A DNA stretch of 64,000 nt, from contig NZ_CP017075.1 of assembly GCF_001742225.1 (NCBI RefSeq), forward strand, positions 3,254,001 to 3,318,000. The letters run 5' to 3'. This DNA comes from Novosphingobium resinovorum. GTDB taxonomy: Bacteria > Pseudomonadota > Alphaproteobacteria > Sphingomonadales > Sphingomonadaceae. Of this stretch, positions 23,774 through 31,959 are shown one piece after another (the stretch's first letter is position 1; every line of letters starts with the position of its first letter). The position numbers were made by a program, and so were the translations under genes. The notes beneath the pieces are model-generated. The model had not been told where the DNA came from. It made no database searches and worked only from the letters and a program-made list of their open reading frames with translations.

Positions 23774-26662
23774 ATGCGCCAGCATGTTACCGGAATTTCG
23801 CTTTTGAAGGCTGCCCTGTGCGCGGGCAGCGCTCTCGTGTCGTCGGCTGCGATGGCGCAGGACGCGGCGCCCGCGCCGCAGGACGCGGCGGATACCGCAG
23901 CTCCTGCGGACGAGACCGCGACTGCGGGCGACATCATCGTCACCGGCTTCCGCCAGTCGCTGCAGGCTGCGCTCAACGTGAAGCGCGAATCGATCTCGGC
24001 GGTCGATGCGGTCGTGGCCGAGGACATGGCCAAGTTCCCCGACCAGAACCTTGCCGAGTCGCTGCAGCGCATCCCCGGCATCTCGATCCAGAAGGACGGC
24101 GGCGAGGGCCGCGCGATCACCGTGCGCGGTCTCGGCGCGCAGTTCACCCGCGTGCGCGTCAACGGTCTGGAGACGATCGCCACCAGCTCGGACGGCGCCT
24201 CGGCCAACCGCGACCGCGCGTTCGACTTCAACGTCTTCGCCTCGGAACTGTTCAGCAGCCTCGTCGTCCACAAGACCGCCGAAGCCAGCCTCGACGAAGG
24301 CTCGCTGGGCGCGGTCGTGGACCTCAACACCGGCAATCCGCTGGCCGGCAAGAAGGGCCTGACCGCCGTTCTCAACGTCCAGGGTTCGTACAACGACCTG
24401 TCGAAGAACGTCGGCCCGCGGATGGCCGGGCTGCTGTCGTGGCGCAATGATGCGGGCACCTTCGGCGTCAACCTCTCGGCCGCCTACTCGCACACCGACA
24501 CGATCGAGAGCGGCAACAACTCGGTGCGCTGGGCGCAGGCCTACTTCAATTCGGTGGACGGCAACCCGTGCTTCTACTCGGTCCCCGGCGCGACCGGCGG
24601 CAATCCGGTGAGCAGCGGCGGCAGCTATCGCCCCTCGGCCGCGTGCGACGAGGCTTCGCTCTCGTTCCACCCGCGCATCCCGCGCTACGGCGTCGTCGAG
24701 CATGATCGCAAGCGCCTCGGCCTGACCGGCTCCATCCAGTTCGAACCCAGCGACAAGACCAAGTTTTCGATCGACGGGCTCTATTCCTCGTTCAAGGAAA
24801 CCCGCGCCGAGCAGTGGCTCGAAGTGCTCGCCCGTTCGAATGAACGCCGCTTCGACGTTGTGGACCCGGTCTACGACGACAAGGGCAACATGGTCAGCGC
24901 GACCTTCAACAACGCCTACGTTCGCACCGAAAGCTACCTGCGCAAGTCGGAAACCGAGTTCTGGCAGGTTGGTGCGACCTGGGACCAGGAGATCGGCGAC
25001 CGCTTCCGCTTCACCGCACTGGGCGGCATGTCGCAGTCGAACGCCGACATCCCGGTCGAGACGACCTTTGCCTACGACAACCGCAACGCCAACGGTTTCA
25101 GCTACGACTACTCGGACATGAAGTCGCCGGTGCTGAGCTATGGCCTCGACGTGGCGAACCCGGCGAACTTCCAGCTGGCGGAGATCCGCGACCGTCCCTC
25201 TTACGTGAAGAACAGGTTCAAGACCGCGCAGCTGCGCACAGAGTGGGACCTGACCGACGGCTTCACGGTGAAGGCGGGCGCGGTGTGGCGTCGCTACGAC
25301 TTCCGCACCCAGCTGTTCCAGCGCGACACGGCAGCTTGCGGAGCCAACGGTACGCGGGACCTGATCCTCGGCACCGTGACCTGCTCGTCCAGCGTCTACG
25401 GGTTGCCGGTCACCTCGGACATCTCGCAGCTCGTCAACCTGGGTAATGCGGGCCAGCCGAGCGGCACGACCAGCCAGTGGCTCGTCGCCGACATCGCCAA
25501 GGCGGCCGAATACACCAACCTCTACGGCCGCACCGCCGTCGAGGATCTCGGCAACAACCGCCAGGTGCGCGAGACGACCTCGGGCGGCTATGTGCAGTTC
25601 GACGTCAAGGGCGAGATCTTCGGCCTCGAATACGCGGGCAATGCGGGCATGCGCTATGCCCACACCAACCAGGTCTCGACCGGCTATACCGCTGGCATCG
25701 CCAAGACCGTGGAACGCAGCTACGACGACTGGCTCCCGGCGATGAACCTCGCGTTCTACCCGCATCATGACGTGATCCTGCGCGGTGCCATCGCCAAGGT
25801 CATCACCCGGCCATCGCTCGGTAACCTGAACCCGGGTGGTTCGGTGGACGGCTTCAACTACCGCATCACCTTCGGCAACCCCGAACTCAAGCCCTACCGC
25901 GCGACCAACTTCGACCTCTCGGTCGAATGGTACTTCGCTCCACAAGCGTTGTTCTCGGTGGCGGGCTTCGTCAAGAAGATCGAGAGCTTCCCGGTTGCAG
26001 GCACCTATGTCACCACGCTGCCGCAGCTGGGCTTCGATCGCTCGGTGCTCGGCGCCAGCACGCCCGCCTACATCAACTACGATCCCAATCAGGAATACGT
26101 CGTCTCCACGCAGGTGAACGGCCAGGGCGCGACGCTCAAGGGCGTGGAAGTGGCGCTGCAGCTGCCCTTCACCTTCCTGCCGGGCATCCTCAGCCACACC
26201 GGCTTCCAGGGCAACGCCACCTTCATCAAGAGCAATGCGGACTATACCATCACCGGCCCCGCGACTTCGGCCTGCACCCGCAATGCGACCACCGGCGCCT
26301 GCGGCCTGAGCGGCGTCTCGGCGATCTACAACCAGACCCTGCTGGGCGTGTCCAAGAAGGCCTGGAACGCGACGCTGTACTACGACGACGGCAAGTTCAG
26401 CATTCGCGGATCGGTCAGCTATCGCGGGCCCTTCGTGGACGCCACCAGCGCCACCGGCAATATCTTCGAGGGCTACGGTTCGTACACCAGCGTCGATGCG
26501 GCGATCCGCTACAAGGCGACCGAATGGCTGGAGCTGTCGATCGACGGCAACAACCTGACGGATGAATATCGCTACCGTTTCAACGACGTCTACGCGAACC
26601 GTAACTACGAGAACAACCACTTCGGGCGCACGATCCTGTTCGGCGCGCGCGCGAAGATCTGA
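23774..26662 (+). CDS. TonB-dependent receptor (Xanthomonas/Caulobacter type)
   Basis: The 962-aa outer-membrane receptor is a paralog of the one at 3634. A signal peptide ending AAMAQDA precedes an Ala/Asp-rich linker, then DIIVTGFRQSL, DAVVAEDMAKFPDQNLAESL and IPGISIQKDGGEGRAITVRG of the plug, and ELFSSLVVHKTAEASLDEG. The barrel includes a CTRNATTGACGLSG loop. The end is FGARAKI rather than the usual terminal aromatic, a mild oddity. The operator 36 bases upstream, beside the divergent pectate lyase, argues that it imports lyase products (oligogalacturonates). A terminator follows. Confidence 0.93.
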   Translation: MRQHVTGISLLKAALCAGSALVSSAAMAQDAAPAPQDAADTAAPADETATAGDIIVTGFRQSLQAALNVKRESISAVDAVVAEDMAKFPDQNLAESLQRIPGISIQKDGGEGRAITVRGLGAQFTRVRVNGLETIATSSDGASANRDRAFDFNVFASELFSSLVVHKTAEASLDEGSLGAVVDLNTGNPLAGKKGLTAVLNVQGSYNDLSKNVGPRMAGLLSWRNDAGTFGVNLSAAYSHTDTIESGNNSVRWAQAYFNSVDGNPCFYSVPGATGGNPVSSGGSYRPSAACDEASLSFHPRIPRYGVVEHDRKRLGLTGSIQFEPSDKTKFSIDGLYSSFKETRAEQWLEVLARSNERRFDVVDPVYDDKGNMVSATFNNAYVRTESYLRKSETEFWQVGATWDQEIGDRFRFTALGGMSQSNADIPVETTFAYDNRNANGFSYDYSDMKSPVLSYGLDVANPANFQLAEIRDRPSYVKNRFKTAQLRTEWDLTDGFTVKAGAVWRRYDFRTQLFQRDTAACGANGTRDLILGTVTCSSSVYGLPVTSDISQLVNLGNAGQPSGTTSQWLVADIAKAAEYTNLYGRTAVEDLGNNRQVRETTSGGYVQFDVKGEIFGLEYAGNAGMRYAHTNQVSTGYTAGIAKTVERSYDDWLPAMNLAFYPHHDVILRGAIAKVITRPSLGNLNPGGSVDGFNYRITFGNPELKPYRATNFDLSVEWYFAPQALFSVAGFVKKIESFPVAGTYVTTLPQLGFDRSVLGASTPAYINYDPNQEYVVSTQVNGQGATLKGVEVALQLPFTFLPGILSHTGFQGNATFIKSNADYTITGPATSACTRNATTGACGLSGVSAIYNQTLLGVSKKAWNATLYYDDGKFSIRGSVSYRGPFVDATSATGNIFEGYGSYTSVDAAIRYKATEWLELSIDGNNLTDEYRYRFNDVYANRNYENNHFGRTILFGARAKI

Positions 26663-26674
26663 TCTCCTCCCCTG

Positions 26675-26720
26675 ACGCGGGGTTCGCGGGTTCCGGCCCG
26701 TGGACCCCGCTCCTTTTTGT
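26675..26720 (+). terminator. intrinsic terminator after the second receptor
   Basis: A GC stem with GCGGGGT / ACCCCGC outer and CGCGGG / CCCGTG inner pairing is followed by TCCTTTTTGT. It begins 12 bases after the receptor stop and ends just before the SD of the esterase gene, so that gene would need read-through or its own promoter. Confidence 0.75.
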
Positions 26721-26738
26721 TTTCCAAGGGAGCCCGGT

Positions 26739-27749
26739 GTGGATTTCGATCGCAGAACCCTGATCGCAGGTTCCCTTGCCGTTGCTGGGCTGGCTGGAAA
26801 GGCCTCAAGTCCAGCCAATGCGCAGACACCGCCTCCCACTGCCTCCAAAGCGCTCCCGCCCGGCCTTCCGCAGCCCACCGAGACAATCGACCTCTGGCCC
26901 AAGGGGCCGCCTGCGCACCTCAAGGCACCGCTGACCGAGACGGTGGACGAGCGTTCCACCGACGCCCTCGTCACCGACCGAGCGGTCTACGGCGTGACTC
27001 GGCCGCGCATGGCGGTGTTTCGCCCGGACCGGCCCAACGGCGCGGCGGTGATGATCACGCCGGGCGGCGGTTACCGCTGGATCGTCGTCGACAAGGAAGG
27101 CTACGAGATCGCTCGCTGGCTGACCGCGCGCGGCTTCACCGCCTTCGTCCTGTTCTACCGCCTGCCGGGCGAGGGCTGGTCGAGCGGCCCCGACACCCCG
27201 CTCGCCGACGCCCAGCGCGCCATGCGCCTGATCCGCCACCGCGCGAAGTACTTCGCCATCGATCCCGAGCGGGTCGCGGCGATGGGCTTCTCGGCCGGAG
27301 GGCACCTCTGCGCCGACCTTGGCGCGCGCTTCGCGGCCAAGGTCTACGAGCCCGTGGACGCGGCGGATAAGCTCTCTGCAAAGCCGTTCTGCGCTGCGCC
27401 GATCTACCCAGTGGTGAGCATGGATCCGGCCATCGCGCATCCCGGATCGCGTAATCTGCTGCTCGGCCCTGCGCCGACGCCGGAGCTTGAGGCCGCGCAT
27501 TCGCCCGACCGCGTAGTCCCGGCCGATGCGCCGCCGCACTTCCTCGTTCATGCCGAGGACGACGACGTCGTTCCGGCGGAGAACACCGTACGCCTGCGCG
27601 CGGCGCTGAAAGATCGCAAGGTGCCGGTCGAGGCGCACTTTTTCGCCAATGGCGGCCACGGTTTCGGCCTGCGCCGCGCCATCGGCAAGCCGGTCGAGAT
27701 CTGGCCCGAGATGTGGCGGGCATGGGCGCGGACGGTCGGGTTCGGATAA
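26739..27749 (+). CDS. exported alpha/beta-hydrolase (acetyl-esterase-like), paralog of the 12631 gene
   Basis: The 336-aa product starts at GTG 26739 with AAGGGAG 6 bases before it; MDFDRRTLIAGSLAVAGLAG then aligns with the signal of the paralog. The catalytic set is TPGGGY (108-113), GFSAGG (Ser185), HAEDDDVVP (Asp274-276) and GGHGF (His307), and the shared YRLPGEGW, TPLADAQRAMRLIR and LLGPxPTPxLEAAHS segments show a recent duplication. The two copies bracket the pectin/uronate locus. Substrate is probably an ester-decorated plant polysaccharide fragment; this is inferred from the fold and neighbours. Confidence 0.85.
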   Translation: MDFDRRTLIAGSLAVAGLAGKASSPANAQTPPPTASKALPPGLPQPTETIDLWPKGPPAHLKAPLTETVDERSTDALVTDRAVYGVTRPRMAVFRPDRPNGAAVMITPGGGYRWIVVDKEGYEIARWLTARGFTAFVLFYRLPGEGWSSGPDTPLADAQRAMRLIRHRAKYFAIDPERVAAMGFSAGGHLCADLGARFAAKVYEPVDAADKLSAKPFCAAPIYPVVSMDPAIAHPGSRNLLLGPAPTPELEAAHSPDRVVPADAPPHFLVHAEDDDVVPAENTVRLRAALKDRKVPVEAHFFANGGHGFGLRRAIGKPVEIWPEMWRAWARTVGFG

Positions 27750-27752
27750 GCC

Positions 27753-27948
27753 GTCGTCCCGGACTTGATCCGGGACCGCTGGTCGTGAACGGCCTTGGCA
27801 TCGGCGGGGCGCCTTGCCGGAAGCGCTATCGATGCCCGCCTTGGCGTGATCGAAACGCTCCCCGTCATCCCCGCGAAGGCAGGGACCCAACTGATGCCCG
27901 TGCAAGAGGAGCCGTCAGGAGATGGGTTCCCGCCTTCGCGGGAATGAC
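27753..27948. repeat. family B left half followed by family A copy 3
   Basis: A family B arm GTCGTCCCGGACTTGATCCG plus GACCGCTGG and GTGAACGGCC begins at 27753 without a matching right arm. A complete 85-bp family A unit follows at 27864-27948. The pair occupies the gap between the convergent esterase and epimerase genes. Confidence 0.75.
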
Positions 27949-27967
27949 GGCGAATAATTGACCCGGA

Positions 27968-28795
27968 TCAGGCCCGCACCACCATCGTTAACGCCTGTGT
28001 CTCACCCGGCTCCAGTACCGTCATGCCGCTGCTGACCCGTCCGAACGCATCGGGCATCGCTGTCGTAGGCTCAAGGCAGAGGAAGTCCTCCCCCGGCGGG
28101 GCGTAGAGATGCAGGAATCCGGCCTCGGGCGACGTCACACTGACGCTCCCAAGCCGCGCCTCGCCCTGCCAGCCGAACCAGCAGTTGTCGGTCAGCACCG
28201 CCGGATCGGGCACCGCAGCGCCCGCGAAGTCTCCGAAGGTATCCGCAGGCGCAGCCTCGCTCGGGATCATCCGCGCGTCGCTGAGCCACACGCCCTCGGC
28301 GGAGAACGTCACCCACGCATCGGGTTCGCGCACGAAGTAGGGGTGTTGGCCCAGCGCACAGGGCATGGCGCGGTCGGACCGGTTGGTGACCTCCAGCGTC
28401 ACCTGCAGCGCGCCGTCTTCCAGCACGAAACTCTGCGTGGCGGACCAGTCCCACGGCCAGTGCTCGTCGGACGAATGGAGGCAGGCCAGCACCGCGCGGT
28501 CCGCCAGCTCATCTCTCACCATCCACGGCATGATCCAGCCGAGACCGTGGATCGGATGCTCGAAGCCCGCGACGTTGCGGGGGAGGGCATAGTCCTTTCC
28601 CGCGAAGGAGAAGCGCCCATCGGCAATGCGGTTGGCGTAAGGCACCAGCGGAAAGCAGGCGGCGTCCAGCGGGCTCGCGGCGTCCGCCGGGGTCGGACGC
28701 AGGATGTCCTTGCCGCCGACAGCGAACGAACCGATCGACCCGCACAGATGCGGCAGCAGCGTGGCTTCGCTGCTGCCCGAACGCAGCTGGATCGA
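27968..28795 (-). CDS. aldose 1-epimerase-like protein lacking a normal start codon
   Basis: The frame encodes about 275 aa of a galactose-mutarotase fold: CFPLVPYANRIADGRFSFAG, EHPIHGLGWIMPW with the active-site His, ALGQHPYFVREPDAW with the second His, and FLCLEPTTAMPDAFG with the catalytic Glu. It would interconvert anomers of an imported pentose. The frame has no ATG, GTG or TTG at the expected start; homology begins at IQLRSGSSEATLL directly after codon TCG (28795-28793). The preceding symporter frame has no stop at the same place. Replacing TCGA by ATGA here would restore both ends. It could be untranslated, initiated at a rare codon, or a sequence error. Confidence 0.7.
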   Translation of the reverse strand, partial: SIQLRSGSSEATLLPHLCGSIGSFAVGGKDILRPTPADAASPLDAACFPLVPYANRIADGRFSFAGKDYALPRNVAGFEHPIHGLGWIMPWMVRDELADRAVLACLHSSDEHWPWDWSATQSFVLEDGALQVTLEVTNRSDRAMPCALGQHPYFVREPDAWVTFSAEGVWLSDARMIPSEAAPADTFGDFAGAAVPDPAVLTDNCWFGWQGEARLGSVSVTSPEAGFLHLYAPPGEDFLCLEPTTAMPDAFGRVSSGMTVLEPGETQALTMVVRA

Positions 28796-30240
28796 GCCGC
28801 CATCTCCTCGAGCGTGCGGCCGCGCGTCTCGGTCACCATGGCGCGCACGAAGAAGAACGAGAGGAAGGCGCTGAGCGCATAGAACCCGTACGTCAGCGGC
28901 AGGCCGAGCCCGGCGGCCATCGCCGGGAAGCTGACCGAAATGCCGAAGTTGGCGATCCACTGCGCGAAGCCCGAGACCGCCAGCGCCGAGCCGCGAATCT
29001 GGTTGGGGAACATCTCGCCCAGCATCACCCACATGACCGGCCCCCAGCTCAGGTTGAAGAACACGACATAGGCGTTGGCCGCGATCAAGGCCACAGTACC
29101 GGTCTGGTCCGACAGCGTCAGGTGCCCACCTGTGAAGCTGCCGCTGGCGAAGCACACCGCCATCGTCGTCAACGTCACCGCCATGCCCGCCGAGCCGACC
29201 AGCAGCAGCGGCTTGCGGCCCAGCCGGTCGACCAGCAGCACGGTGACGAGGCAGGCAAGGATCGAGAGCGTACCCGACAGGATGTTGATCAGCAGCGCGT
29301 CGCTTTCGGAAAAGCCGACCGACTGCCACAGCACCGCGCCGTAGTAGAACACGATGTTGATGCCGACGAGTTGCTGGAACACGGCCAGCCCGATGCCCGC
29401 CCAGACCAGCTTGCGCAGGCGGCCGGTCGCGGGGTCCTTGAGGTCGGCGAAGCTCGGCCGGTGGTGGTCGGCGGCGATCGAGAGGAGGCTGGCACGGATG
29501 TCGGCGATCATCTTTGCGGCCGTCTCGGCTCCGAAGATGCGGGTGAGCACGGCCTGCGCCTCGGCCTCGCGGCCGCAGGCGACGAGGAAGCGCGGGCTTT
29601 CGGGGATCATGAACAGGGCGACGAGGTAGATCACGGCCGGGATCACCTGCATCCAGAACATCCAGCGCCAGGCGGGCAGGCCCAGCCACAGCGGCGCGGT
29701 GCTGGAACCGGCATGGCTGGCCAGCGCCCAGTTGGCGACGAAGGCACCGGTAAGGCCGGTGATGATCATGATCTGCTGCAGGCTGGAAAGCCGTCCGCGG
29801 ATCGAGGCGGGAGCGACTTCGCTGATGTACACCGGTGCCAACACGCTCGCCGCGCCCACGCCGATGCCGCCGATCAGGCGGGCGATGACGAACAGCAGCG
29901 ACGAGGTCGCCGCGCCCGCGCCCAGCGCGCTGACGACGAACAGCGCCGCGCCGATCATCATCACGCTGCGCCGGCCCCAGATGTCGGCGAGACGGCCCGC
30001 CACGAAGGCGCCGATCGCACAGCCTACCAGGATCGCGCCGACGTTGAGGCCGGTGCCCAGCTTGGAGAGGTTGAACGCCTTTTCCAGCCCGTCCTGCGTG
30101 CCGTTGATGACGCCGCTGTCGTAGCCGAACATGAACCCGCCGATCGTCGCCACCGCCACGATCATGGCGACGAAGGCCATGTTGACCTTGCCGCCGTACT
30201 CCACGCCGGTTGGCGCGCTTCCCATGTCTATCGCCGCCAT
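28516..30240 (-). CDS. sugar/H+ symporter, XylE-like, reading through its expected end
   Basis: An MFS sugar porter with a 12-helix pattern: GGFMFGYDSGVINGTQDGL in helix 1, ADIWGRRSVMMIGA, RLIGGIGVGAASVLAPVYISEVAP, IPESPRFLVACGR, QQLVGINIVFYYG and VTETRGRTLEEMA, the last being the usual C-terminal signature. That signature is reached at residue ~480 (28801), where family members end, but the frame continues to 28516 (574 aa) through the epimerase region in a different frame, so the last ~92 residues look like junk. The start ATG 30240 has GAGGATG-like bases upstream. It follows xylC-like gene after 40 bases and probably imports xylose or arabinose. Confidence 0.85.
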   Translation of the reverse strand: MAAIDMGSAPTGVEYGGKVNMAFVAMIVAVATIGGFMFGYDSGVINGTQDGLEKAFNLSKLGTGLNVGAILVGCAIGAFVAGRLADIWGRRSVMMIGAALFVVSALGAGAATSSLLFVIARLIGGIGVGAASVLAPVYISEVAPASIRGRLSSLQQIMIITGLTGAFVANWALASHAGSSTAPLWLGLPAWRWMFWMQVIPAVIYLVALFMIPESPRFLVACGREAEAQAVLTRIFGAETAAKMIADIRASLLSIAADHHRPSFADLKDPATGRLRKLVWAGIGLAVFQQLVGINIVFYYGAVLWQSVGFSESDALLINILSGTLSILACLVTVLLVDRLGRKPLLLVGSAGMAVTLTTMAVCFASGSFTGGHLTLSDQTGTVALIAANAYVVFFNLSWGPVMWVMLGEMFPNQIRGSALAVSGFAQWIANFGISVSFPAMAAGLGLPLTYGFYALSAFLSFFFVRAMVTETRGRTLEEMAARSSCVRAAAKPRCCRICAGRSVRSLSAARTSCVRPRRTPRARWTPPAFRWCLTPTALPMGASPSRERTMPSPATSRASSIRSTVSAGSCRGW

Positions 30241-30280
30241 TCTTGCATCCTCATTGCTTGTTCTTGTCGTTACGGGCCGG

Positions 30281-31141
30281 TCAGGCCGTGGGGTATCCCG
30301 GCGCGAGGCCGGGAACATCCACCGCGAAGGTGAAGAGGTCTCCGGCGTGGGGTTGAGCCGCCAGTTCGTCGGCGGACAACCCCTTGCGTGCCGTCGTCGC
30401 ATAGACGGTGGTGAGGTCCGGGCCGCCGAATGCGATCTTGGTGACGTTGGCGACCGGGAATTCCACCCGACCGAGAAAGGTGCCATCGGGAGCAAAGCGG
30501 GCCACACCCCAGCCGCCGAACAGGCCGACCCAGACGGTGCCCGCGCTGTCCACGACGGGGCCGTCGGGATAGCCCATGCCGTCCGGAATGCGCGCGAAGA
30601 GCCGTGCCTCGCCCGGATGCCCGTCCGCGCCGACGCTGGCGGACAGGATTACCCGCTCCAGCGTATCGACGAGATAGACCGTCCCGCCATCGGGCGAGAA
30701 GGCCGGGCCATTGGTGATGACCATCGGCTGGGGCGAAAGCGCGGTGCACGCGCTGCCGTGAAAGCGGTAGTAGCCACCGCTCGGCGCCTCCTCGGCATTG
30801 TCCATGGTGCCCAGCCACACCGAGCCGTCCGGGTGGACGGCGGCGTCGTTGAGGCGGTTGCCGGGCAGGTCGGGCTCGACGGCGTGGAGCAGCGCGAAGG
30901 CGTCCTCCTCGAAACGGTGGACGCCCGCCTTCGCGCCGACCAGCAGCGCGGCGCCCGCCAGCGGGATCACCCAGCCGGGCTCCTCGGGCGCTTCGATGGT
31001 GTCCAGCACGCCGCCCGCCGGATCGAAGCGATGGAGCTTGTGACCCTTGATGTCCACGAACCACAGGCAGCCGCGCGCGGCGTCCCACATCGGACCCTCG
31101 CCCAGCGTCGCACCGACCCTGCAGGCGACTTGAGGCGTCAT
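30281..31141 (-). CDS. xylC: SMP-30/gluconolactonase family sugar lactonase, xylonolactonase-like
   Basis: The 286-aa product is a six-bladed propeller lactonase. Metal-binding and active-site blocks are visible: VGATLGEGPMWDAARG (Glu), GNRLNDAAVHPDGSVWLGTMD (Asn), VITNGPAFSPDGGTVYLVDT (Asn) and GYPDGPVVDSAGTVWVG (Asp). Beside a xylB-like dehydrogenase it most likely opens D-xylono- or L-arabinono-lactone. ATG 31141 is used because it lies 1 base past the stop of the dehydrogenase gene (TGAGATG), which couples them. The gene symbol is based on context; sequence alone supports a lactonase. Confidence 0.82.
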   Translation of the reverse strand: MTPQVACRVGATLGEGPMWDAARGCLWFVDIKGHKLHRFDPAGGVLDTIEAPEEPGWVIPLAGAALLVGAKAGVHRFEEDAFALLHAVEPDLPGNRLNDAAVHPDGSVWLGTMDNAEEAPSGGYYRFHGSACTALSPQPMVITNGPAFSPDGGTVYLVDTLERVILSASVGADGHPGEARLFARIPDGMGYPDGPVVDSAGTVWVGLFGGWGVARFAPDGTFLGRVEFPVANVTKIAFGGPDLTTVYATTARKGLSADELAAQPHAGDLFTFAVDVPGLAPGYPTA

Positions 31142-31142
31142 C

Positions 31143-31934
31143 TCAGCGCCAGCCCGCATCGACGAAATACTCGTGCCCCGTACACATCCGCCCATCGTCG
31201 GAGGCGAGGAACAGCGCCAGCGCCGCCACGTCGGCCGGCTGGACGCGCGCTTTCAGGCACTGCGCGTCGAGGATCTCGCGCTCGCCCTCGGGGGTGTACC
31301 ACTTCTCCTGCCGTGGCGTCTGGACGTTGCCGGGCACGATCGCGCAGACACGGATATTACGCTCGCCCAGTTCGCGGGCCATCGCGCGGGTCATGCCCTC
31401 GATCGCGGCCTTGGCAGTCTGGTAGAGCGAGAGCTGGTCGAGCGCGAGGTGCCAGCTGATCGACCCGAAGTTCAGGATCACGCCGCCGCCCGCCGCTTCC
31501 ATGAAGGGCACGGCGGCCTGCGCGGCAAAGAACAGGTGGCGCAGGTTCACCGCCATGCGCTCGTCCCAGTACTCGGGGGTGACGTCGGCGATGGCGTGGC
31601 GGTCGTCGTTGGCCGCGTTGTTGACCAGCACGTGGAGGCCGCCGAGCGCGTCATGCGCCGCCGCGACTTGCGCCTGCACGAAGTCGAGGTCCTTGAGATC
31701 GCCGGCGACGAAGCGGGGGGTGAACTCCACCGTGCCATCAAGGCTCGCCACCAGCGCTTCGGAAGGTTCGGCGGCGATGTCCACGAAGGACACTTTCGCC
31801 CCCTGCCGCGCGAAGGCCTCGACCAGCGCCGCCCCGATCCCGGAGCCGCCGCCCGAGATGAACACCCCCTTGCCCGCAAGCGAGGGAAAGCGCGCGACCT
31901 GCGCGGTGGGGCAGGGGAGAGTGGTGGTCAACAT
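31143..31934 (-). CDS. xylB: SDR-family D-xylose (pentose) 1-dehydrogenase
   Basis: The 263-aa SDR closely resembles Caulobacter XylB as I know it: GGGSGIG cofactor loop (28-34), NNAANDDRHAIADVTPEYWD (105-124), NFGSISWH with catalytic Ser158, LYQTAKAAIEGMTRAMAREL with Tyr171 and Lys175, VPGNVQTPRQEKWYTPEGE and SDDGRMCTGHEYFVDAGWR. It would oxidise the pentose to its lactone with NAD+. ATG 31934 is preceded by AAGGA; a longer reading to 31967 overlaps the upstream gene. It is 25 bases after xylX-like and 1 base before xylC-like. Confidence 0.9.
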   Translation of the reverse strand: MLTTTLPCPTAQVARFPSLAGKGVFISGGGSGIGAALVEAFARQGAKVSFVDIAAEPSEALVASLDGTVEFTPRFVAGDLKDLDFVQAQVAAAHDALGGLHVLVNNAANDDRHAIADVTPEYWDERMAVNLRHLFFAAQAAVPFMEAAGGGVILNFGSISWHLALDQLSLYQTAKAAIEGMTRAMARELGERNIRVCAIVPGNVQTPRQEKWYTPEGEREILDAQCLKARVQPADVAALALFLASDDGRMCTGHEYFVDAGWR

Positions 31935-31959
31935 GGAAGTCCTTGGTGAAGTCGAAGAA

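Noticed and set aside
23708..26974. A 1088-codon open frame on the minus strand across the second receptor
   Set aside because: It is the mirror of a clear receptor gene in GC-rich DNA, is low-complexity (Arg/Val/Ala/Asp-rich) and has no domain signature. The same applies to long antisense frames at 2326-4878 and 5341-6660.
27968..29689. A single 573-residue protein joining symporter-region sequence to the epimerase
   Set aside because: The first ~298 residues are an out-of-frame reading of the symporter and have no protein-like features; only the part after 28795 matches the epimerase.
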